From JBBDYD01 sp040901865 (GTDB lineage Bacteria; Bacteroidota; Ignavibacteria; UBA10030): a DNA stretch of 64,000 nucleotides. A program made the position numbers and the translations under genes. The stretch is from positions 3,569 through 67,568 of the forward strand of contig JBBDYD010000191.1 in the NCBI GenBank assembly GCA_040901865.1. Direction: 5' to 3'. Numbering within the stretch: position 1 is the stretch's first letter; every line of letters begins with the position of its first letter. Below are positions 33,712 to 41,105 of the stretch, one piece after another. The notes under the pieces are model-generated. The model saw only the letters and a list, made by a program, of their open reading frames with translations. It was not told where the DNA came from and did no database searches.

Positions 33712-35562
33712 ATGAACCTGCGATCCGTTTCCATACTCTTGTTCCTCATGGCCGCTGTCCTTCCGGTTTGGGCACAAACTCCTGACGCCTCGGTCAAACT
33801 GCGTCTCGCTCAAAGTTTTGAGCGTTCCGGCGACTGGGAACGGGCGGTTCCGATCTATGAGTCGCTCCTTTTTGGAGAACCGCAAAATTTCGTTTACTAC
33901 GATGCCCTCCGCCGCGGATATATCCAGCTAAAAGAGTACGACAAAGCGATCGAATTGATTCGCTACCGGCTCACTCTTCAGCCCGACAGCCACTTGCTGT
34001 TATCTTCGCTCGGCGGAGTGTACTATCAGAAAGGGGAAGAGCAAAAAGCTGATTCTGTATGGCAGGCAATTCTTCGGTCTAATCCCTCGAATGTTAACCT
34101 GTACAGAATGATCGCCGGCCAGATGATGGAGTACAGGCTGTACGATCAGGCAATTTCCCTTTTTCTTCAGGCACGTCAGGTAACAGGGGATGCGAACCTC
34201 TTTACGGGAGAACTTGCAAACCTCTATGGTGCATTTCAGCAATACGAGAATGCAGCCCGCGAGTACGTTCGCCTCTTAACGCAACAGCCCTCCCAGCTGG
34301 CCGATATTCAGTCACGGATGTCTCTTTTTTTGAATCGACCGGAAGCCGTCGCCTCCGCCACAAAGGCACTCCAGGAAGCACTTGATGCCAGAGGGAATCT
34401 CATTCCGCTTCGGCAACTCTACGCCTGGATTTTGATGGAAGGAAAGGATTATTCTGCCGCGTTGGATCAATTTAGAATCATTGACCGGTCTTCAAATGCC
34501 CGCGGTGTTGAGCTCTTCAATTTTGCCCAGCGGGCCCTGGAAGAGAGGGAACTGGGAACTGCAGTCAAGGCGTATCAGGAAGTTCTGTCAATTTCTCCCC
34601 CGAAGGAGATTCAGCCTGCAGCGCGTCTCGGGCTTGCCAGAGCTACCGAAGAGTTGAGTATCGCCATCGACTCGACGCTTTCGCCGGGATCCGGGGAATC
34701 CTGGCCCGTGTCGGAGACCCGGCCGTCCATTGGCAGCGCCCTGGGTCTCTTCGAGGCAATCATCCGCGATTATCCCGGGACACCCATTGCCGCCCAGGCA
34801 TATTTCCGCATAGGTGTCATCAAAAGGGATCGATCTTTTGATCTCGATGGGGCGTTCGCGGCGTTTGCCAGCATTCCGACGATTGTGCCCGACAGTCCCT
34901 TAGCCCTGGAAGGCTCTCTCGCAGCTGCAGGTGTCCTTATTGCCCGTAATGACCTGGCGGCCGCCAGGAATCGCTATATCGCGTTATTGGGGAACCGTGA
35001 CCCCCTCCAGCGGGACCGGGTGCTCTTTCATCTGGCAGAGATTGACTACTTTACCGCCTCGTTCGATACTGCGCTCAGTGTGCTGAAGCGTCTTTCGCTG
35101 CAGTCATCGACCGACCTAGCGAACAATGCCCTTGAACTTCGGTACTTTATCGAAGAAAACATCGGCACGAGCACTCAGGGACTGAAGCTGTTTGCTGCAT
35201 CCGACTTACTCATGCGGCAGCGAAGATACCCGGAAGCTCTGGAGGGTTTTCGGGAAGTGGTCCGTCAGTTTCCCGCAGTGCTGCTTGTCGATGATGCGAC
35301 GATCAGGATTGGCGAGCTGCAGCTTCTTCTGGAAAAACCCCTCGAGGCGGTGAACACATTTCGCTCGATGGTAAGCGACATGACCGCGAGCATCCTCCGC
35401 GACCGCGCCCTCATGCGGATTGGAGAAATCTATGAGCAGAGACTAAACAATCCTGTGTTGGCAATTGAAGTATATGAGGAATTGTTAAAACTGTTTCCCA
35501 TGTCGCTCTATGCAGAAGAAGCCCGCCGACGGATGCGCAGGCTGCGGGGAGACGTAATCTGA
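33712..35562 (+). CDS. Secreted tetratricopeptide-repeat protein
   Basis: A 616-residue protein with a Sec signal (cleavage near PVWAQT) and helical repeats over nearly the whole length. TPR signatures occur at the N-terminus (FERSGDWERAVPIYESLL, YIQLKEYDKAIELI) and the C-terminus (RIGEIYEQRLNNPVLAIEVY, ELLKLFPMSLYAEEARRRM). Such proteins serve as periplasmic scaffolds. It follows the GT gene by 7 bp, and its TGA overlaps the ATG of the next gene (TGATG), so the two should be made together. No catalytic residues are expected. Confidence 0.88.
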   Translation: MNLRSVSILLFLMAAVLPVWAQTPDASVKLRLAQSFERSGDWERAVPIYESLLFGEPQNFVYYDALRRGYIQLKEYDKAIELIRYRLTLQPDSHLLLSSLGGVYYQKGEEQKADSVWQAILRSNPSNVNLYRMIAGQMMEYRLYDQAISLFLQARQVTGDANLFTGELANLYGAFQQYENAAREYVRLLTQQPSQLADIQSRMSLFLNRPEAVASATKALQEALDARGNLIPLRQLYAWILMEGKDYSAALDQFRIIDRSSNARGVELFNFAQRALEERELGTAVKAYQEVLSISPPKEIQPAARLGLARATEELSIAIDSTLSPGSGESWPVSETRPSIGSALGLFEAIIRDYPGTPIAAQAYFRIGVIKRDRSFDLDGAFAAFASIPTIVPDSPLALEGSLAAAGVLIARNDLAAARNRYIALLGNRDPLQRDRVLFHLAEIDYFTASFDTALSVLKRLSLQSSTDLANNALELRYFIEENIGTSTQGLKLFAASDLLMRQRRYPEALEGFREVVRQFPAVLLVDDATIRIGELQLLLEKPLEAVNTFRSMVSDMTASILRDRALMRIGEIYEQRLNNPVLAIEVYEELLKLFPMSLYAEEARRRMRRLRGDVI

Positions 35563-36833
35563 TGATACGAGGCATTTTCATAGGACTTCTGCTGGCTGGA
35601 AGCATTGTTTTCCTTCAGGGTCAAACGAAACTCCTGATTCCGATGGATGGCGGGCAAACCGACCATTTGAAATCATATGGTGTGGCTTTCTGGCTCCTGG
35701 AACGCGGGGGCACGGTTGATTGGCTCCTCAATCATCGTGGGGGCTCGTTTCTGATGGACTACAGCGAGATTCTCGCGCGCGAATGCAGAGTACGGGCTGT
35801 GGGATTCGAGGAGATCGGAGCAGGACAGGCTGCTGTGATCCTTGCCGAGGTACAGCGCGATGACGCCAACACGGATATTGTGCGTCTGGAAAAAGCTCCC
35901 AGGATTGCTGTCTATGTTCCGCCGAATTTCAAACCCTGGGACGACGCCGTGACACTCGCGTTAGAATATGCCGAAATTCCCTATACGAAGGTTTGGGATG
36001 AGGAAGTACTTTCCGGCAAGTTGGCCGACTACGACTGGCTCCATTTGCACCATGAGGACTTTACCGGGCAATACGGAAAATTCTATGCAAACTACCGGCA
36101 TGCACAATGGTACATTCAGCAGCAAATGTTGTATGAGCGTGAAGCGAAGCGGCTTGGTTTTAGAAAAGTTTCCGATGAAAAGAAAGCCGTTGCACGGGCG
36201 ATCAGGGAATATCTCGGTCAGGGTGGATTCATGTTTGCCATGTGCTCAGCTACCGACAGCTACGATATTGCCCTCGCAGCAGAGGGAGTTGACATTTGCG
36301 ATGTCATGTTCGACGGTGACCCGCCCGACAGGGATGCGACGAGTCGGTTGGATTTCACCAAAACTCTCGCATTCGAGGGATTTGCGCTGGACAGGAATCC
36401 CCTGCGCTATGAGTATTCCGACATCGACATTCCTTCGAGTGACCCACCTCCGTTACGTGATCCAGGAACGGATTATTTTACCCTGTTTGAATTTTCAGCC
36501 AAGTACGATCCTGTCCCAACGATGCTCACACAGAATCATGTGAACATGGTCAAGGGGTTTATGGGTCAAACAACAGCATTTCGGAAGTCCCTGATTAAAA
36601 GAACGGTTGTGCTGCTGGCGGAGAGGGAGGGAACGGAAGAAGTAAAATATCTCCATGGGAATTTTGGACGAGGGACATTTACCTGGTACGGAGGTCACGA
36701 CCCCGAAGATTACCAGCACGCGGTTGGTGATCCCCCGACGGATCTCAATCTCTACCGGAATTCACCGGGCTATCGTTTGATCCTCAATAATGTACTGTTT
36801 CCAGCAGCAAAGAAGAAACAGCAGAAAACGTAG
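35562..36833 (+). CDS. Conserved secreted protein with a Cys-elbow, function unknown
   Basis: A 423-residue exported protein (signal MIRGIFIGLLLAGSIVFLQG). A first block contains MDGGQTDHLKSYG and WLLNHRGGSF, and a second LHLHHEDFTGQYGKFY. Then comes GGFMFAMCSATDS with Cys228 in a tight turn, as in the nucleophile elbow of class I glutamine-amidotransferase or ThuA-like folds. The end reads HGNFGRGTFTWYGGHDPED. From memory, homologues may be labelled asparagine synthetase B, but nothing here resembles that enzyme. It is coupled to the TPR gene by a 1-bp overlap. I assign no reaction. Confidence 0.8.
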   Translation: MIRGIFIGLLLAGSIVFLQGQTKLLIPMDGGQTDHLKSYGVAFWLLERGGTVDWLLNHRGGSFLMDYSEILARECRVRAVGFEEIGAGQAAVILAEVQRDDANTDIVRLEKAPRIAVYVPPNFKPWDDAVTLALEYAEIPYTKVWDEEVLSGKLADYDWLHLHHEDFTGQYGKFYANYRHAQWYIQQQMLYEREAKRLGFRKVSDEKKAVARAIREYLGQGGFMFAMCSATDSYDIALAAEGVDICDVMFDGDPPDRDATSRLDFTKTLAFEGFALDRNPLRYEYSDIDIPSSDPPPLRDPGTDYFTLFEFSAKYDPVPTMLTQNHVNMVKGFMGQTTAFRKSLIKRTVVLLAEREGTEEVKYLHGNFGRGTFTWYGGHDPEDYQHAVGDPPTDLNLYRNSPGYRLILNNVLFPAAKKKQQKT

Positions 36834-36862
36834 ATAACCGTTTGGTGGTGCAGCACAAAAGG

Positions 36863-36900
36863 AAGGGCCGGCTCTTGAAGGAGGAAGAGAGCCGGCCCTT
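36863..36900. terminator. Bidirectional terminator between convergent genes
   Basis: AAGGGCCGGCTCT (36863-36875) and AGAGCCGGCCCTT (36888-36900) form a perfect 13-bp stem with a 12-nt loop. It lies between the stop of the Cys-elbow protein gene and the stop of the PorV-like gene. The minus-strand side is followed by TTTTG; the plus side by only a weak T tract. Confidence 0.8.
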
Positions 36901-36921
36901 GGTGTTTCTGCTTCAGGCAGG

Positions 36922-37962
36922 TTACAGCCCAAGCTTTACAGCAACGACATGATTATCATCGAAGAACTCTGTTGCCCGAAAGGCATAGTCCACGGCGATA
37001 CTCATGGTTGGGCTCAAGCTGAATTGAACGCCTGCCCCTGCCGTGTACGTGAACAGCGCTTCATCCGTCGGCAGGTCCGGAGAAAGGGCATAACCGGCCC
37101 TGAGGAAGAACATATTGTTGTAGGACCACTCACCGCCGATCCTGAAATCGTCATACGAGAAATTCTGATGTACAAATGTTCCCGTGATCACGAAGTGCGA
37201 TTGTTCCATCATGGGAATCTCGTACGACGATCCGAATTCAAGCGTCGATGGGAGGTCGAACTCCTGTGACGTGATCCGGAGAGGCCTTGGCTGTGTACCT
37301 GGCTCCGTACCGGGAAGCTGAACAGACTGCTCCAGGTCCGGTCCGTCATATCTCATGCTCGGACCGAAATTCTTCATGACCACGCCGAATTTGAAACCCC
37401 GCAGCCCGGTCTGATATTGCAGACCCAGATCGAAGGCCAGGCCGGTTGCTGATTCTCTCATGATCGTCTCGGTCACAACTTTCATGGTGACGCCAAACGC
37501 GATCCGGTCGGTCATCATCTTGGAGAAGTTGAGTCCGAGGGTCATGAAATTGGGGGAATACGTCTCTCCCGTGCCATCGGGAAAATCATTGGTCGTAATG
37601 ATAATGTCGCCGAAGTTGATCGTCTGGATGCTGAACCCCAGCGTTCCAAACTCACCGAGTTTCGCAGCAACGCCCGCGTATTCGACTTTAATATCCGCCA
37701 GGTAATTCATGTGGGCGAACATTGCCTCGGCAGAATTCGCTATGTTCGCCGCTCCTGCGGGATTCCAATACAGAGCTTCCACGCCCTGGATCCCCGAAAC
37801 GTATGACCCTGCAAGGCCTATACCGCGGGCTCCGAGCGGAATTAAAAGCTCCTGCGCACCGGCCGTGCCCTTTCGTCGTCCGGATCCTGCGTCGGCCTGG
37901 GTAAACCCGACCAGCAACCCGAGGAGGAGCACCCAGATGGTGGTTGATTGTAATGTCTTCAT
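36922..37962 (-). CDS. PorV/PorQ-family outer-membrane protein (UPF0164-like)
   Basis: A 346-residue beta-barrel protein with a Sec signal. It carries the family hallmark GARGIGLAGSYVSGIQGVEALYWNPAGAA (region near residues 42-70), shared with PorV and FadL-like barrels, and ends in a barrel strand (VVAVKLGL). PorV shuttles type IX cargo to the surface sortase. ATG 37962 is chosen because AAAGGAG precedes it at ideal spacing; an in-frame ATG 30 bases upstream has none. It is the third gene of the minus-strand cassette after the TonB receptor and the sorting-domain protein. Confidence 0.88.
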   Translation of the reverse strand: MKTLQSTTIWVLLLGLLVGFTQADAGSGRRKGTAGAQELLIPLGARGIGLAGSYVSGIQGVEALYWNPAGAANIANSAEAMFAHMNYLADIKVEYAGVAAKLGEFGTLGFSIQTINFGDIIITTNDFPDGTGETYSPNFMTLGLNFSKMMTDRIAFGVTMKVVTETIMRESATGLAFDLGLQYQTGLRGFKFGVVMKNFGPSMRYDGPDLEQSVQLPGTEPGTQPRPLRITSQEFDLPSTLEFGSSYEIPMMEQSHFVITGTFVHQNFSYDDFRIGGEWSYNNMFFLRAGYALSPDLPTDEALFTYTAGAGVQFSLSPTMSIAVDYAFRATEFFDDNHVVAVKLGL

Positions 37963-38038
37963 GATATACTCCTTTGGTTCTTTCATGTTCAAACGTTGTA
38001 AGAACGCCGGAGAAGCGGAGGCCTCTCCGGCGGAACTC

Positions 38039-41000
38039 TTACAGCCGATCCAGCCGCTCCTCGGGCTGGATCACTCCAAGCTTGAGGATCTTTGAACCAA
38101 TACCCTCAATTTCAATATGCACAAGATACATACCGCTGGCCACGGGAATTCCGTCGGTGTTTCGAAGGTCCCATCGCTCGAATGTTGATCCTACGGCATG
38201 TTCGATCTGGTGCACGAGAACCCCGGCAAGTGAGAAAATGCGGATCTTCGTTTTTTCCTGTTGTGGGAGCCGGGTGAAAGTGACGAAACGGTTCAAAGGA
38301 TCCCTTTCCATTGTCTGAGCGCCGAAGTACGGATTCGGAAACACGTTGATCATTTCGACGTCGGCCTTTGCCTGCGTGGTGCTGACAGAAGGCTGCAGGC
38401 CGCTTGTTGAGAATGTAAAGCGGTCATTTTGAGAATTGACGAAATTCGGTGTTACTGTCAAGATTTGCCCATCCTGCCAGTCAATCGTATAGCCTGTCCG
38501 AAGGAGGGGCCACCATCCGTAGAGGATGTCGAAATCGTCGTTCAGCAAGTTCTTCGACGTGTAGGCCGGATCAGGAGTAGCGCCGCTGTAGGTGCTGTTC
38601 AGAATGAACATATACTCCCGGTCTGACGAAGCAGTTGTCGGACCCCAGAGCGCATCAGCCGCCGGGCCTGCGTTTTGCTCGACATAGACAACATTCAGCT
38701 GACGGGCAGGGCTTGAAGTAACATCCCAGACCTCGAAATGTTGTTGCGTGTAATCCACATATCCGTAGCTGGGAGTACCTCCCCGGACATACCGATAGGC
38801 CCTTTGACCATCGGCATTCGTTCGGAAGCGGATTTCAATCGTGACGAACTGGTCGGGAGTGCAGGTACCGCCCCAGAAGTTCGGTCCCGTGCCGAAACCA
38901 CCACCGAGGATATCGCCGCCCCAGTTAACCCCGTTGAACCATCGCGTTCCTCCTGCGAACGTGTATTCCTTCACAACGGGCGCGGGGCCGACTACTTTCA
39001 TCTGGAGGCCATCGGCGATCAAGTGCATGCCATCCCCGGTCTGATTGTCCTGGTCTTCAATAACCGGAGTGGCCGTGGTCAGATCCTGAAGAGTCCAAAG
39101 GAATCCGCCGGAACCTGCATCGAACGCAAACGAGACTTCGTAATTATGGCCTGTGACTTTCGTCGGATCGATGACAAGTGCGTAGGCGTTTCCATCACTC
39201 GATCCGATATGCACCGTTTTGATCGTGTCGCCCGAGGCGCTGTTCCACCGGGTGCCGGGAGATGCCGCATGCGGCCGCGCGGTGACGATGCTTTGAGCGC
39301 TCTTCAGCATTCTGGGGACACCCCAGGAATTGTATGCATAGGAGGCTATGACAAAGTAATACGGGTTGCCATTGACAAGGGGAAGCCCTGAAATAGCATC
39401 CATCTTTGTCGAAAACCGATGCTGAAGTCCCGAGTTCGTGCCTTTGACAACGGTCACTTCCACGTTCTCGCCGTACGCAGGATCATACTTGAAGTCCTTG
39501 ATATCCAGGACCAGATTATCCAGGTCGTAGGTGGCAAGGGTTCTTATGACGGTCGGTGCCGACGGATGATCGACCTGATACACTACGTATCCCTCGAAAT
39601 CATACGAGGTTGGCAGGCCGGTTGATGTGTCGACCTTGATCAGATCGGCCGCTGTATAGGTTTCTGCATTGTCTTCCCACACCAGCACCACTTCACGATC
39701 AAGCTCGGTGAGCGTCGTCGTCGGGACCGGAGGCGAAGGAGGCAGAGCAAAGTTGATATCGTAAGCGGTTTGTGCGCTCTTGTCAACTTCTTTGAGCACA
39801 GCAACACTGCTCTTGTTGTTGCCGCCTGTTGCGATCAGCACCCCAAACACCACTTCCTGCGTATCACCCGGGGAAAACATGAACGGTCCGGAGGACATCA
39901 AGAAGCGGCGGTCACCGGGAGCCCGTACTGTTGGGCTGGATTCACTCCATCCGGATCCCGTTACAGGATCGCCCGGAAAAACGAACCGGGTGGGCTGGGA
40001 GGTCATTGGATTGATGAACGGAGACCCATCCTGATATCTGCCCGTCATGTAATTGAATGCCTCTTCTGCATTCTCAGGATCTCTCTGGGGGAATGTCGAT
40101 CCGTTGATGTAGTAGGCAAACGCGAACATCGGAAGATTTTTGAAATCTGGAATCTTCCGTCCAGAAACCAGCGCTGTATCACCGACAGACGGAACGATTG
40201 GGCCTTGGAAGAAGTCGCGACCGATGGCCGGAGGCGGTGATCCATAGGTGAGGTCGTTGTTATCGGCATTCCAGCAATAGCCAAGGCTCAGCGTGGTATC
40301 GCAGCCGACATAATCATCGCCCGCGTCGCCGAGATCCGGATCGTCCCAAAGGGCGATGAAGGTGGAATCAACCGCGGTTGTGCCTTTGTGAATGATCTTT
40401 GCTTTCACAAACATCATGTCGCCGAAGGCATCGGGGCGGTCATATCCCCACGCCGTGAACTGAACTTCGATGCCCAGCGGCAAAGTGCTGAAGATATTTG
40501 CATGCAGGGCTGCATCCATGTCATTGAACACGCACCACATGGTGATATCGCCCATTAACAGAGGATTTCCCGCGGAATCCACAGGTGCACCGTCGGCAAC
40601 AGGCCAATTGAGATAGTCATCGCCGGGATTCAAGAGATCCGCGCGCGTGATTTTGTACCATCGATACTGAGGAAGCGACGCATCATCAGCCACGCCCGAC
40701 GGAAGGATCTTTCCGGGTGTGAATTCCGAAGCGTATTCCGCAGCAGCGGTCCGGAACTGGCCGCTGACCTTCCCTGCAACCCAGATTCCCGCGGCATAGT
40801 CGATGAGCTTGAATGTTCCTTTGGGCCATTCCATGCCGGAGTTTCCGGTAACGACCTGACTCACATACTGGCCGTTGTTTCCCATGATGCTATTGATGCG
40901 GTTCCCGTCGAAGTTTTGATATTCGAGGGTTGCCGTCTTGCCCAGCCGGGTGACCGGCTTCCGGCCCTTCCTGTCACCGCCATCGGCGATAACAAGACCG

Positions 41001-41056
41001 AACACGAGAAGCAGAATAACGCCCAGTGCCAGGCGATGATTCATGATCTGTTTCAT
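38039..41056 (-). CDS. Large secreted protein with type IX secretion sorting domain
   Basis: A 1005-residue exported protein (Sec signal ending near VIADGGD). The body is beta-rich, with a fibronectin-like stretch around residue 440 (TTTLTELDREVVLVWEDNAE). The last ~95 residues form a type A C-terminal sorting domain: INVFPNPYFG, VTFTRLP, IRIFSLAGVLVHQI, WDLRNTDGIPVASGMYLVHI and KILKLGVI. This directs passage through the T9SS and surface attachment. A TAAGGAG site precedes the start. The ligand or enzymatic role of the body is unknown. Confidence 0.9.
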   Translation of the reverse strand: MKQIMNHRLALGVILLLVFGLVIADGGDRKGRKPVTRLGKTATLEYQNFDGNRINSIMGNNGQYVSQVVTGNSGMEWPKGTFKLIDYAAGIWVAGKVSGQFRTAAAEYASEFTPGKILPSGVADDASLPQYRWYKITRADLLNPGDDYLNWPVADGAPVDSAGNPLLMGDITMWCVFNDMDAALHANIFSTLPLGIEVQFTAWGYDRPDAFGDMMFVKAKIIHKGTTAVDSTFIALWDDPDLGDAGDDYVGCDTTLSLGYCWNADNNDLTYGSPPPAIGRDFFQGPIVPSVGDTALVSGRKIPDFKNLPMFAFAYYINGSTFPQRDPENAEEAFNYMTGRYQDGSPFINPMTSQPTRFVFPGDPVTGSGWSESSPTVRAPGDRRFLMSSGPFMFSPGDTQEVVFGVLIATGGNNKSSVAVLKEVDKSAQTAYDINFALPPSPPVPTTTLTELDREVVLVWEDNAETYTAADLIKVDTSTGLPTSYDFEGYVVYQVDHPSAPTVIRTLATYDLDNLVLDIKDFKYDPAYGENVEVTVVKGTNSGLQHRFSTKMDAISGLPLVNGNPYYFVIASYAYNSWGVPRMLKSAQSIVTARPHAASPGTRWNSASGDTIKTVHIGSSDGNAYALVIDPTKVTGHNYEVSFAFDAGSGGFLWTLQDLTTATPVIEDQDNQTGDGMHLIADGLQMKVVGPAPVVKEYTFAGGTRWFNGVNWGGDILGGGFGTGPNFWGGTCTPDQFVTIEIRFRTNADGQRAYRYVRGGTPSYGYVDYTQQHFEVWDVTSSPARQLNVVYVEQNAGPAADALWGPTTASSDREYMFILNSTYSGATPDPAYTSKNLLNDDFDILYGWWPLLRTGYTIDWQDGQILTVTPNFVNSQNDRFTFSTSGLQPSVSTTQAKADVEMINVFPNPYFGAQTMERDPLNRFVTFTRLPQQEKTKIRIFSLAGVLVHQIEHAVGSTFERWDLRNTDGIPVASGMYLVHIEIEGIGSKILKLGVIQPEERLDRL

Positions 41057-41105
41057 TGTGTGATCTCCTTAGCAAATCCGAATGATGTCATTCCATGCGT
41101 GACCA

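Noticed and set aside
35562..36833. Asparagine synthetase B assignment
   Set aside because: No N-terminal catalytic Cys, no glutaminase domain order and no PP-loop synthetase motif is visible; the protein has a signal peptide instead.
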